The notes: generated by a model from the sequence alone, not told the origin. A stretch of DNA of 64,000 nucleotides from Spirochaetales bacterium (GCA_012514185.1 JAAZAT010000081.1:18145-82144), one strand, 5' to 3'; shown: positions 28,680-37,002, counted from the stretch's first letter. Program-made: numbers and translations.

Positions 28680-28735
28680 AAACCGGTTTAGTATGAGTGT
28701 ATACAATCTTGTTCCCGGATGCAACCGCTACGGTT
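28680..28735. promoter_or_regulatory. Glycosidase promoter with two LacI-type operator candidates
   Basis: Minus-strand TTGCAT (28724-28719), 17 nt, TACACT (28701-28696) would start transcription near 28689. The perfect palindrome AAACCGGTTT (28680-28689) lies at that start. A second inverted repeat AACCG-CTA-CGGTT (28723-28735) overlaps the -35 box. Both share the AACCG half-site with a central CG or spaced form, as LacI-family operators do. The adjacent regulator is the obvious candidate, by inference. Confidence 0.55.
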
Positions 28736-28783
28736 TCCTTGGTGTGCAGATTGTGTTAGGATACATGAATCCAAAAGGGCGGA

Positions 28784-29836
28784 ATGAAGATGGAAGAAAA
28801 CTCGACACCAGCAAAGCGACCGACGATCAAGGATATAGCCCGTGAAAGCGGGTACTCAAAGACAGCGGTCTCCTTTGCATTCAACGATCCTTCCCGAATC
28901 AGTGAGAAAGCATGCCGCCAGATTCTCGAAACCGCCGAAAGACTTGGCTACATCCCCGACCCCATGGCCAGAAACTTCTCGCTGCGCCGTCATTTGAGCA
29001 TCGGGTTCCTCCTGCCCCAGGTGGTACAGTTCTCGCTGCAGAACCCCTATACGCTGCAGGTGGTTTTGGGTATCGGCAACGTCTGTGAAAAGTACGGCTA
29101 TACCCTCACCCTCATTCCCCCGCTGCACAAGAGCATCACCGAGGCGGTGCGCAGCGCCGCTGTAGACGGACTGATCACCATGGGCATGCAGGTTGAAATG
29201 GAAATCGTTTCGGTCATGCAGACGCGCCTGCTGCCCTATGTGACCATCGATGGGACGCCCGATGCGCAGATGCCCAGCGTGAATATCGATGACGAGCAGG
29301 CTAGTTATGAGATCATGCGCCTGGTTTTGGAAGCAGGTCATCGTAATATCGTCCTTGTCAGTCTTTCTGAGGATGCCTTCGCCTCGCCGACCAAGGCGGA
29401 AAGCGTTCCGAACAAACGCATGCGAGGTTACATCAGGGCTCTATCTGAAGCCGGGCTTGCCCTTGATCCATCACAGGTCTTGGTCAGTGAGTGCACGATG
29501 GAGGACGGGATCACTATCGGAAAAACCATCCTTGCATTGGAGAACAGGCCGACATGCGTAGTAACCATGAGTGACATTGTGGCGATCGGTTGCATCCTTG
29601 CTTGCAAACAGGCTGGTCTGAGTGTTCCCGATGACATTTCCATTGTCGGGTTCGACAACATTGATGAGAGTTCGTGCATCATACCGCAGCTGACCACCGT
29701 CGACCAGCCTGCAAAAGAAAAAGGACGCCTCGCCGCAGAAGCCTTGTTTAAGATGATCAACAAGGAGACTTTGGAGAGCGTCCATATGGAAATTCCCTAC
29801 CGAATCATCAGGCGGGAATCACTGAAAAAGCTGTAA
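28784..29836 (+). CDS. LacI-family transcriptional regulator
   Basis: A 350 aa repressor. The N-terminal helix-turn-helix (TIKDIARESGYSKTAVSFAFNDPSRISEKACRQI, residues ~13-48) and hinge LGYIPDPMARNFS lead into a periplasmic-binding-like sensor domain with PDDISIVGFDNIDESSCIIPQLTTVDQP. It is divergent from the GH13 gene across a 137-bp region carrying two operator-like repeats, which suggests control by a maltodextrin-related ligand. Two ATGs (28784, 28790) are possible starts. It ends 1 bp from the convergent adk stop. Confidence 0.93.
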   Translation: MKMEENSTPAKRPTIKDIARESGYSKTAVSFAFNDPSRISEKACRQILETAERLGYIPDPMARNFSLRRHLSIGFLLPQVVQFSLQNPYTLQVVLGIGNVCEKYGYTLTLIPPLHKSITEAVRSAAVDGLITMGMQVEMEIVSVMQTRLLPYVTIDGTPDAQMPSVNIDDEQASYEIMRLVLEAGHRNIVLVSLSEDAFASPTKAESVPNKRMRGYIRALSEAGLALDPSQVLVSECTMEDGITIGKTILALENRPTCVVTMSDIVAIGCILACKQAGLSVPDDISIVGFDNIDESSCIIPQLTTVDQPAKEKGRLAAEALFKMINKETLESVHMEIPYRIIRRESLKKL

Positions 29837-29837
29837 C

Positions 29838-30467
29838 CTACCTGCCCAAAGCCTCGATCAGGGAAGCCAGCACCTCTTGTGGTGAGGGAGATGCATCAAT
29901 GTCTAGCAGAAGATTGCGCGAGCGGTAGTACTCGATGAGAGGGGCTGTCTGAGCCTCATAGACTGCAAGCCTGTTGAGAATCGCCTCGGGTTTGTCGTCA
30001 TCACGCTGGATCAACGATTCACCGGTCTCATCGTCGACTCCCTCAACCTTGGGAGGATTGTACAGGATATGGTAGGTCCTTCCTGTCGACTTGCACACAC
30101 GCCTTCCGCTGAGGCGTGCAACAATCTGCTGCCGGTCGAGCACGAAATTCACCACTTTATCCACGTTCTTCATCTTCGCAAGGGCATCGGCCTGGGCGAT
30201 GGTCCGGGGAAAACCGTCAAGAATGAAACCCTTTCGGGCGTCTTCCTGCTTGAAACGATCCTCCACCATGGCGATGGTGACGGAGTCGGGAACGAGTTCA
30301 CCGCTTGCAAGGATGGCTTGCACCTGTTTTCCCAACTCGGTGCCGCCCTTGATGTGGCTGCGGAACAAATCCCCGGTGGAGATATGGGGGATGTCAAAGT
30401 GATTCTTTGCTTCGGACGCTATGGTCCCTTTTCCGGCACCCGGAGGGCCGAGAAATACTAGATTCAT
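29838..30467 (-). CDS. adk: Adenylate kinase
   Basis: Interconverts AMP plus ATP with two ADP, 209 aa. It has the P-loop GPPGAGKGT, the AMP-binding ISTGDLFR and the GFPRTIAQAD motif. The lid domain (GRRVCKSTGRTYHILYNPPK) has a single cysteine, so it is not the zinc-binding four-cysteine form. It stands alone here rather than in the usual ribosomal-protein cluster. GAGG lies upstream of the ATG. Confidence 0.96.
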   Translation of the reverse strand: MNLVFLGPPGAGKGTIASEAKNHFDIPHISTGDLFRSHIKGGTELGKQVQAILASGELVPDSVTIAMVEDRFKQEDARKGFILDGFPRTIAQADALAKMKNVDKVVNFVLDRQQIVARLSGRRVCKSTGRTYHILYNPPKVEGVDDETGESLIQRDDDKPEAILNRLAVYEAQTAPLIEYYRSRNLLLDIDASPSPQEVLASLIEALGR

Positions 30468-30514
30468 GGTTCACCTCACAACAGAAGATGCAGCCATGCT
30501 AGCATAATCGAACC

Positions 30515-30539
30515 AATTTTGCACCACTGTTGCAAAATT
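30515..30539. repeat. Inverted repeat upstream of adk
   Basis: AATTTTGCA and TGCAAAATT, a perfect 9-bp inverted repeat with a 7-nt spacer, lie about 48 nt before the adk start. A short palindrome ATGCTAGCAT sits between at 30496-30505. This could be an operator in the adk promoter region; no regulator is assigned. Confidence 0.4.
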
Positions 30540-30906
30540 TGAAGAGAGTTTTTATCTGTATTCAAGTATTAAAGTTTTCCCTAAGTGAGACTATTCGCGC
30601 CTGCTTTTTGCGTCTGCACTCCTTTTTTATAGGCTGTAGGGTGGAAGTCCAGTCGATTGGGAATCCATACAGATGAGGATTCTTTGAACCTTATCAGCCA
30701 CCATTCACAGTCCAAGCCGCTGGAAAGCGCGTACATATAAAATCCTCCCGACCTATTCAACAGCTCCCTTATGAGTGTTTGCAGGAAAGAGATTGACCGG
30801 AGCCTAAGCTGCGATTATAAAAGTAATATAAGTTGCAACCCTACGCCCATCCTTCTCTTTTGCAGGAAAAACTGAGTGTGATAAAACCGATGGAGGACGT
30901 GTTCTG
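30540..30906. other. Unassigned intergenic region between adk and the DUF1801 gene
   Basis: No frame here looks coding on either strand. I see a T-rich patch (30610-30630), a weak stem GAATCC/GGATTC (30660-30682) and the ribosome binding site GGAGGA of the next gene. Nothing matches a riboswitch or structural RNA that I can name. The length is unusual for this tightly packed window. Confidence 0.4.
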
Positions 30907-31338
30907 ATGGCTGAATTGAAAACTAAACAGCATGACGGCGATGTGTTCGATTTTATCAATACCTTTGCGAATACCGATCAGAAGCGCTCGGACAGCATTG
31001 AGCTGGTGAAGTTGATGCAAAAGGTTAGCGGCTATCCGCCCAAGATGTGGGGGCCCACGATTATCGGTTTCGGCAGCTATCATTATGCGTCGGAACGCAG
31101 CGCACAGGAAGGAGATTGGCCTCTGGTGGGCTTTTCCCCACGCAAGGCGGCAATCTCTCTTTATGTATACACAGGGAGTCCCGATCACGAATATCTGCTC
31201 AAAGACTTGGGCAAATTCACGATGGGAAAGGCATGTATCTATGTGAAACGGTTGTCGGACATCAACCTGGATGCCTTGGAGCAGCTTATGCACGCCACAA
31301 TCGAATTTCTTCAAGATAAATACAGGCATTTTTCATAG
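30907..31338 (+). CDS. DUF1801 domain protein
   Basis: A 143 aa protein of the DUF1801 (YdhG-like) family, function unknown. Family features are SIELVKLMQKVSGYPPKMWGPTIIGFGSYHY, GDWPLVGFSPRKAAISLYV and the C-terminal LGKFTMGKACIYVKRLSDINLDALEQLM. GGAGGA lies 9 nt upstream of the ATG. It is flanked by two long non-coding stretches and so appears to be a single-gene unit. Confidence 0.85.
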   Translation: MAELKTKQHDGDVFDFINTFANTDQKRSDSIELVKLMQKVSGYPPKMWGPTIIGFGSYHYASERSAQEGDWPLVGFSPRKAAISLYVYTGSPDHEYLLKDLGKFTMGKACIYVKRLSDINLDALEQLMHATIEFLQDKYRHFS

Positions 31339-31655
31339 TATCGACAACGTAGGAAAAGACGAATAGGGGTAGGATGCACAACTTCATCCATCAAAAGTAC
31401 TCCCCTGTCATGTAATCTGCTGCAGGTTGGGATGTTTTTATACTGAGCAAGTATACAGATTTCAATCAAGATACAAATATCTACAGTAATACCTCGGGAA
31501 ATCCAAGGAAAAATATACTCTTTTTGTCTTGTTGTACCTGTAAAACCAAAACATGCCAGAGAGACAATATCGGACTGAGACGCTGTCTTGAAAAGTCTGA
31601 ATTCTGTATATCTGCTTTCAGCAGCAACAGCTTTCATGAAGGAGTGAATCCTTCC
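31339..31655. other. Unassigned intergenic region upstream of upp-like gene
   Basis: A/T-rich stretch with no convincing gene. Short open frames exist on both strands, but they lack ribosome binding sites and family resemblance. The only functional element I can support is the promoter at its downstream end. Confidence 0.4.
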
Positions 31656-31684
31656 TTGTATAAAGCGCACGCATCGGGTAGAAT
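31656..31684 (+). promoter_or_regulatory. Promoter of the uracil phosphoribosyltransferase gene
   Basis: TTGTAT (31656-31661), 17 nt, TAGAAT (31679-31684), 27 nt before the ATG, with AGGAG between. This is the normal leader arrangement. Confidence 0.6.
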
Positions 31685-31711
31685 CCCTATCGATACAGGA
31701 GAAAAGCACTG

Positions 31712-32776
31712 ATGAATAAAATTGTCCTTCATGCCACAGACCTTGATGGATACCTCAAGGAAACAGATAAAGAGAAAATCGCCCATGCCGATGCACTGTA
31801 CAAGAAGTCCGTTCACTACTGTTCCATTTTAGAGACAGCCAGCGATGTGATGCAGCTGGAGGAAGCGCGGAAAGGATTGGTTGAAAGCGCCGGCGAGATT
31901 GGTCGCTTCTTGAAGAACATCTGCGCAGACGAGCCGAACATCCACGTCTACTCGTTTGAGACTCCTCGGCAGCAGCATGGTCAGGCCAGCCGGCTCATCT
32001 CCAAGCTGCGCGATCCATCAACCGAACATGAAGAGTTCCTGTACTACATCCAGCGTGCCTACGAGATGCTCTTCTCCCATGTGTATGCCGATGCCGCCCT
32101 GCCCACCAAACGATCGATCATCACCAAGACGCCGGTGACCGATCCGGTGCGCAACTATGCAGTACACAGGATTCCCGATGTTGACTCGTTCATTCACAAC
32201 AGTGTCATGTGCGTGATGCTCAGAGGCGCCTTGCTGCCGAGCATGATTCTCAGCAAGGAGATTCAGGAGTACTCTTCGAATGACTTCGTCACCCCGTTTG
32301 CTTTGTTCAAGATCAAGCGTGATGATTCCAAGAAGGAGTCGAACATGGATTACATCCTCGATTTGGACAAATCCTACTTCGATCTCGCTTCTCTGGACGG
32401 CAAGGACTTGATTTTCGCCGATCCAATGAATGCCACCGGCGGCTCCCTGGTGACGATTGTCAAATATTTGAAGGACAACAAGGTGCAGCCCAAATCGGTG
32501 AAATTCATCAACGTCATCAGCGCACTCAAGGGGTCCTTGCGCATTGCACGGTCCATCGAGGGAGCCGAAGTCTACACCTTGTGGATGGACCCTGTCCTCA
32601 ATGATGCCGCCTATATTCTTCCAGGTCTCGGGGATGCCGGAGACCGTCTCAACGGCAAGGATGAGCATGACAACCCCCGCAACATCATCCAGCTCATCGC
32701 CGACTATGGCAGCTCCATCACCAACCTCTACCGTTCACAGGTGAGGGAAATTGAGAAGACTGTACTGGAAAACTGA
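31712..32776 (+). CDS. Uracil phosphoribosyltransferase-like protein, extended
   Basis: A 354 aa protein, whereas typical Upp enzymes are about 210 aa. The C-terminal half has the PRPP-binding loop FADPMNATGGSLVTIV and the uracil-binding end LPGLGDAGDRLNG, both as in UPRT. The N-terminal ~130 residues are helical and extra, and I cannot assign them. The predicted reaction is uracil plus PRPP to UMP, which would use uracil released by the udp product. Its stop overlaps the start of the lipoprotein gene by 1 nt. Confidence 0.8.
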   Translation: MNKIVLHATDLDGYLKETDKEKIAHADALYKKSVHYCSILETASDVMQLEEARKGLVESAGEIGRFLKNICADEPNIHVYSFETPRQQHGQASRLISKLRDPSTEHEEFLYYIQRAYEMLFSHVYADAALPTKRSIITKTPVTDPVRNYAVHRIPDVDSFIHNSVMCVMLRGALLPSMILSKEIQEYSSNDFVTPFALFKIKRDDSKKESNMDYILDLDKSYFDLASLDGKDLIFADPMNATGGSLVTIVKYLKDNKVQPKSVKFINVISALKGSLRIARSIEGAEVYTLWMDPVLNDAAYILPGLGDAGDRLNGKDEHDNPRNIIQLIADYGSSITNLYRSQVREIEKTVLEN

Positions 32777-33354
32777 TGAGAAAGCTGTTGCTGCTGATAC
32801 TCAGTACTTCACTGCTGCTCGTCTCCTGCCGGTCCTACCAGGCACAGAGGCTTGCTTCCGAGGGGTATGAGCAGCTGATGGCCCGTGATTTTTCCTCAGC
32901 CGGTGCCTCGTTTGCGAAGGCAAGCGAGAAAGATGTCGATAACCATACGTATCGATACAACTATCTCTTGTCCCTCTTTTTGGAGGGGGACTATGAGAGG
33001 GTGGTCAAACTCAGCGAAGAAGCCTTTGGCGAGTTTGACTTCAACCTCTCCTTTTTGCTTCTCAAGGCTCAAGCATACCGTGAACAATCACAGTACAAGC
33101 AAGCATTGGAAACCTATGAACGCCTGTTTGCCATCGACCCGGGCTCCTACGAAACACAGGCCGAGGTGATGGAGGCATCACTAAGCTGGAACGAGAAAGC
33201 GATAGCGCAGCGTCTCGCCCTCGGCTTGCTCACTGTCAAAGGGTATGAGAAGCGCTCCCTTACGGTACTCAGCCAGCTTGCAGGCGAGGAAAGCTGGTAT
33301 GCACATGCTCTCGCGTTTGTCATGAAGGAAGGGCAAACAGAAGGCCGGCAATAG
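32776..33354 (+). CDS. TPR-type lipoprotein
   Basis: A 192 aa lipoprotein. The signal peptide MRKLLLLILSTSLLLVSC ends in a lipobox with Cys18. Helical TPR-like repeats follow (ASEGYEQLMARDFSSAGASFAKAS, QYKQALETYERLFAIDPGSYE). It should sit in the periplasm anchored to a membrane. It is co-transcribed with the UPRT-like gene (TGATG junction). Its last 35 bp overlap the convergent chrA half-gene. Confidence 0.8.
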   Translation: MRKLLLLILSTSLLLVSCRSYQAQRLASEGYEQLMARDFSSAGASFAKASEKDVDNHTYRYNYLLSLFLEGDYERVVKLSEEAFGEFDFNLSFLLLKAQAYREQSQYKQALETYERLFAIDPGSYETQAEVMEASLSWNEKAIAQRLALGLLTVKGYEKRSLTVLSQLAGEESWYAHALAFVMKEGQTEGRQ

Positions 33355-33865
33355 CTCCAAGGACAATCCAAAGCAAGGGATGCGCCTTTTTGAACCGCAA
33401 CACCAGAACAACAAGAACTGCATACAGTACGGCTTCCTTCAGCTTGAACTGTTGTTCGGGAAAAACCGTTACCGACAACAACATCAGGCCGGCGTACGAG
33501 ATCAGGCCGACCACTGCAGGCCTGAGAGCGTAGAACGCATCCTTGACATGCTGGTTCTTGTCAAACCGCCCCAAAAAACGGGCAATGAAAATAATGATGA
33601 TGACACTGGGGGTGATTTCACCCAAGGTGGCGATCAAACCACCGGCCAACCCGGCTGCCTGATATCCTGCAAAGGTCGCCATGTTGATGCCGATCGGCCC
33701 GGGGGTGGACTCGCTGACGGCGATCATGTCGGCAATCTGCTTGGCAGTCAGCCAATGGGGATGGGTTTCTGCAAGCGCGTAGAGAAACGGCAGGGTTGCC
33801 AGGCCTCCACCGATGGAAAAAAGCCCGATTTTGAAGAACTCCCAAAACAACTGAAGGTATATCAT
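33320..33865 (-). CDS. chrA: Chromate transporter family protein, second half
   Basis: A 181 aa membrane protein with one ChrA (CHR) domain: FFKIGLFSIGGGLATLPFL, STPGPIGINMATFAGY and LGEITPSVIIII. The sequence has about five helices. With the preceding 184 aa gene it forms a split two-gene ChrA of the short-chain type, whose halves insert in opposite topologies. GGAGG lies 5 nt before the ATG at 33865. The start overlaps the partner's stop by 4 bp. The real substrate of this type is often not chromate. Confidence 0.88.
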   Translation of the reverse strand: MIYLQLFWEFFKIGLFSIGGGLATLPFLYALAETHPHWLTAKQIADMIAVSESTPGPIGINMATFAGYQAAGLAGGLIATLGEITPSVIIIIFIARFLGRFDKNQHVKDAFYALRPAVVGLISYAGLMLLSVTVFPEQQFKLKEAVLYAVLVVLVLRFKKAHPLLWIVLGAIAGLLFALPS

Positions 33866-34416
33866 GAAGCCCTCCGTTTCACCGCCTGCACGCAAAGGCC
33901 GAAAACGATGGCGAAAAGGACTACCAGAATCGGGGAAAGAGCAAAGAAGAACGTAGCAAGCACGACTGCCAGATAGAGCAGGATGGTGGGGATGTCGATC
34001 AGGCTTTTCTTGGCGAGGGTGATGACCGATTGGGTTATGAGGACGCATACGGCGACCCTGATCCCTCCAAACGCCCGTTGGACCCACATTACATCCTGTA
34101 CATGAAACAGGACTGTCGCCAGCAACGTGATAATGATCAGCGAAGGACTCACCTCCCCCAAGGTCGCAACAATTGCGCCCAAGATGCCTCGCTTGCGGTA
34201 ACCGATCATCGTAGCGGTATTTACTGCAATGATGCCCGGTGTGCACTGGCCGATGGCATAGATGTCCAGCACCTCCTCCTCGGTCACCCATCCATGTTTG
34301 GTGATGACCTCCCGCTGAAGCATGGGAAGCATTGCATAGCCGCCGCCGAAGGTGAGACCGCCGATCTTGAAGAACGAGATGTACAAGTCCCAAAGCCCCA
34401 CATCACGGTGTTTCAT
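33862..34416 (-). CDS. chrA: Chromate transporter family protein, first half
   Basis: A 184 aa CHR-domain protein with FFKIGGLTFGGGYAMLPML, QCTPGIIAVNTATMIGY and LGEVSPSLIIITLL, clearly paralogous to the adjacent half. The start ATG at 34416 overlaps the rnhA stop (ATGA), with GGAAG about 7 nt upstream; the longer frame to 34455 lies in rnhA. It probably works as a heterodimer with the next gene. Confidence 0.88.
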   Translation of the reverse strand: MKHRDVGLWDLYISFFKIGGLTFGGGYAMLPMLQREVITKHGWVTEEEVLDIYAIGQCTPGIIAVNTATMIGYRKRGILGAIVATLGEVSPSLIIITLLATVLFHVQDVMWVQRAFGGIRVAVCVLITQSVITLAKKSLIDIPTILLYLAVVLATFFFALSPILVVLFAIVFGLCVQAVKRRAS

Positions 34417-34862
34417 ACCAATGCTTCCATTGCTTGGCGGACCAGCTGGTCGCACCGTTCATTGCCCTCAATGCCGGCATGGCCTTTCACCCAGTTCCAC
34501 TGGACGGGAAGACTTGCATTCAGACGATCGAGTTCCACCCAATACTCCTTGTTCTTCACCGGATCCTTTGCTGCAGTCCTCCAACCGTTGACCTTCCATT
34601 TCTTGATCCAACTGGTGATGCCGTTCTTCACATACTGGCTGTCCGTGTTGATTACAATGGCCGCAGCATCGAGTGCCTGGCACGCTTTCAAAGCCTCGAT
34701 CACCGCGGTAAGTTCCATGCGATTGTTCGTGGTGTTGCGTTCATTGCCGCTGGCCTCTTTCTCAAAAACACCATCAGCCTTCAATACATACGCCCAGCCG
34801 CCGGGACCTGGATTGCCAAGGCACCCACCATCGGTATAGATCTCAATTTGGTTGTACTTCAT
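34413..34862 (-). CDS. rnhA: Ribonuclease HI
   Basis: Degrades RNA in RNA-DNA hybrids, 149 aa. All four acidic catalytic residues are in place: IYTDGGCLGNPGPGGW, NNRMELTAVIEAL, INTDSQYVKNGI and GNERCDQLV. The ATG at 34862 is the conserved start. The frame open to 35084 crosses the cobalamin riboswitch region and is rejected. No ribosome binding site precedes it; the -10 box is 7 nt upstream. It is co-transcribed with the two chrA halves. Confidence 0.96.
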   Translation of the reverse strand: MKYNQIEIYTDGGCLGNPGPGGWAYVLKADGVFEKEASGNERNTTNNRMELTAVIEALKACQALDAAAIVINTDSQYVKNGITSWIKKWKVNGWRTAAKDPVKNKEYWVELDRLNASLPVQWNWVKGHAGIEGNERCDQLVRQAMEALV

Positions 34863-34869
34863 AGGCCGG

Positions 34870-34898
34870 ATAGTAATATAGAGACCGGTCGTGGTCAA
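34870..34898 (-). promoter_or_regulatory. rnhA promoter, near-leaderless arrangement
   Basis: Minus-strand TTGACC (34898-34893), 17 nt, TACTAT (34875-34870), then seven bases and the rnhA ATG. The transcript would have a leader of about zero to one base. Confidence 0.55.
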
Positions 34899-34910
34899 CC
34901 ACGGCAACTC

Positions 34911-34940
34911 TTGACAGATGGATGAACAACTCCGTAGGAT
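34911..34940 (+). promoter_or_regulatory. Promoter of the cobalamin-riboswitch operon
   Basis: TTGACA (34911-34916), 18 nt, TAGGAT (34935-34940). Transcription would start near 34947, just ahead of the riboswitch. Confidence 0.6.
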
Positions 34941-35085
34941 AGGCTTGTCCATGCCAAGGGAAAGGGGTTCAAGCCCCTGCGGTCCCGCCACTGTAGAGGA
35001 TGGGAATCTGCTGTAACAGACACTGCATTGCACGGTGCGGGAAGTCGCAGATTCTGGGTATGCCTGAGCCAGGAGACCTGACATG
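34941..35085 (+). ncRNA. Cobalamin (B12) riboswitch
   Basis: The leader contains the conserved AdoCbl riboswitch landmarks: ATGCCAAGGGAA, then GCGGTCCCGCCACTGTA, and the B12 box GAGCCAGGAGACCTGAC near the 3' end. It precedes btuF-btuC-btuD by about 70 nt. High B12 is expected to lower expression of these uptake genes. The 5' edge is placed at the predicted transcription start. Confidence 0.92.
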
Positions 35086-35152
35086 GATAATTTCCGACGG
35101 CCTACGGAGTATAGGTCAGGGTATGTTCCATGCCCGTGTTACAAGGGGCGTT

Positions 35153-36025
35153 ATGCGCAGCAATTCATCCAAGCACCTGCTTCTCGTTTTCTCACTGTTT
35201 CTCTGTCTTATGCTTCCCCGTTTGGCAGCGAGAGGAAATGAGGAACAACCCATACAACAAGAGCGTGTGAGGATTGTCAGCCTTTCACCCAATGTAACGG
35301 AAACCTTGTACGCCCTTGGGGCCGGATCATTGCTGGTCGGTCGCTCTGATTACTGCAATTACCCTGATGAGGCGACAGCGCTTCCATCAGTGGGAACCTT
35401 GTACAATCCCTCCCTCGAAATGCTTCTTTCACTGGAACCCACTCTTGTCATCAGCAGCGCCTTTGTTCCCGACCAATTTCTTGGGGCAGTGCAGAAAGCA
35501 GGCATTGAAGTTTTGGCCCTGCAAACCCAACAGGATTTTCAAGGGACCTATACGCTTATTCGTGAGATAGCAAACCGGGTGAACAAGCAAGCCGAAGCTG
35601 AATTGATGATTCTCTCCATGCAAAACGATGTTCGTACCACTGTACAGAAAGCAGAGCTTTTGCCGAAACCCACAGTCTATGTCGTTCTCGACTTTGGCTC
35701 CTTCGACTCAAGTGCCACCAAGGATACCTTTCTCAGCGAGATGGTCGGCCTTGCAGGAGGTATCAACATTGCTGATGACGCCCAAAACTGGACCTACAGC
35801 AAGGAACTGTTGATGGCCCACGATCCCGAGGTTTTACTTCTCAGCCCCAGGTGGGGGGAAACCGGAGAACAGACGCTCAAGGAATTCACCACTGCCAAGC
35901 CGTATGCAGACCTCAGTGGTTCCATCAGGCTCTTCGATGCAGACCTGATCAGCAGGCAGGGCCCCCGCAGTGCCAAGGCGCTTGCTGAGCTCTTTGAGCT
36001 CATCCATCAGGAGATGGCGCAATGA
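35153..36025 (+). CDS. btuF: Cobalamin ABC transporter substrate-binding protein
   Basis: A 290 aa exported binding protein with a signal peptide (KHLLLVFSLFLCLMLPRLAARG) and a class III periplasmic-binding fold. Family motifs are RIVSLSPNVTETLYALGAG, VGRSDYCNYP and LEMLLSLEPTLVI. The riboswitch and the BtuCD partners point to B12 or a precursor as ligand. The ATG at 35153, with AAGGGG just upstream, is chosen; the frame reaching 35000 runs through the riboswitch. Its stop overlaps btuC by 4 bp. Confidence 0.9.
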   Translation: MRSNSSKHLLLVFSLFLCLMLPRLAARGNEEQPIQQERVRIVSLSPNVTETLYALGAGSLLVGRSDYCNYPDEATALPSVGTLYNPSLEMLLSLEPTLVISSAFVPDQFLGAVQKAGIEVLALQTQQDFQGTYTLIREIANRVNKQAEAELMILSMQNDVRTTVQKAELLPKPTVYVVLDFGSFDSSATKDTFLSEMVGLAGGINIADDAQNWTYSKELLMAHDPEVLLLSPRWGETGEQTLKEFTTAKPYADLSGSIRLFDADLISRQGPRSAKALAELFELIHQEMAQ

Positions 36026-37002
36026 AGCGGATGCTGGTCCCCGTCCTGGCAGGTGCAGCCTTGGTTCTCATGCTCCTCTCTTTGACGTTGGGACCTTCAA
36101 ACATCAAGCTCTCGGACACCGTGGCCATCCTGCTGGGAAAAGGTGCATCGGCTAATAAAGCCTACATCATTCTTCAGCTCAGGCTTCCCAGAATTCTCTC
36201 ATCCTTTCTTACTGGTGCAATCCTGGGACTCAGCGGAGCGGTTTTCCAGGCGGCACTGCGCAATCCCATGGCTGATCCCTTCATCTTAGGCATCAGTTCG
36301 GGAGCTTCCTTCGGTGTGGCGGTCGCCCTCTTCATCGGTTTTGCACCGTTGTTCGGCCTACCGGTGAGTGCTTTGGTTGGAGCTCTTGGAACCACGCTGT
36401 GCATCGTAGCACTGGCCTCCAGGCGCAAGAGCAGCAGCACCACCTTGCTGCTCACCGGAGTTGCGGTGAACTACATCCTCTCTGCAGCTATGACGCTGCT
36501 CATGTTCCTCCACAAGGAACAATACCAAAGAATCCTCTTCTGGACCCTGGGAAGTTTTTCATCAAGCACCTATGGGCAGGTTGTTGTTGTTCTTCTTGCC
36601 TGGATCATCTTGTTCATCCCACTCTCCTTGCATCACCAAAGCATGGACATGCTCCTGCTTGACGAGCTTTCAGCACGGGCGGGTGGACTTTCCGTGAGAA
36701 GGACCCGCCTACTTTTTTTGCTGCTTGCTTCCTTTGCCACCGCCTTATGCGTCTCCTACTATGGAGTCATCGGCTTCATCGGCCTGATGGCACCCCATGC
36801 CACCCGCCTGATGATCGGCCCCAAGCATCAGAAGCTGTTGCTGCCATCGAGCTTGTTCGGGGGTCTGCTCCTGCTTGCCAGCGATACCATTTCCCGGATC
36901 CTGCTTCCCTCGGGAGAACTTCCGGTGGGAATCATCACCAGCCTGCTGGGTGTTCCTCTCTTCCTCTACCTGCTACGCCGCGGGAGGTACTTCTATGGAT
37001 AG
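36022..37002 (+). CDS. btuC: Cobalamin ABC transporter permease (FecCD/BtuC family)
   Basis: A 326 aa polytopic permease with about nine or ten helices. Family features are LRLPRILSSFLTGAILGLSGAVFQAALRNPMADPFILGISSGASFG, given here only as the segment near residues 55-100, and YYGVIGFIGLMAPHATRL, the coupling-helix region near 245. It starts within the btuF stop (ATGA) and overlaps btuD by 8 bp. Confidence 0.93.
   Translation: MKRMLVPVLAGAALVLMLLSLTLGPSNIKLSDTVAILLGKGASANKAYIILQLRLPRILSSFLTGAILGLSGAVFQAALRNPMADPFILGISSGASFGVAVALFIGFAPLFGLPVSALVGALGTTLCIVALASRRKSSSTTLLLTGVAVNYILSAAMTLLMFLHKEQYQRILFWTLGSFSSSTYGQVVVVLLAWIILFIPLSLHHQSMDMLLLDELSARAGGLSVRRTRLLFLLLASFATALCVSYYGVIGFIGLMAPHATRLMIGPKHQKLLLPSSLFGGLLLLASDTISRILLPSGELPVGIITSLLGVPLFLYLLRRGRYFYG

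Noticed and set aside
30600..30700. Possible group II intron or mobile-element remnant.
   Set aside because: A short GGGTGGAAGTCC stretch caught my eye, but there is no maturase, domain V hairpin or repeat boundary.
31524..31712. Small plus-strand frame of 62 codons upstream of the upp-like gene.
   Set aside because: It has no ribosome binding site, it contains the upp-like promoter, and its composition is not gene-like.
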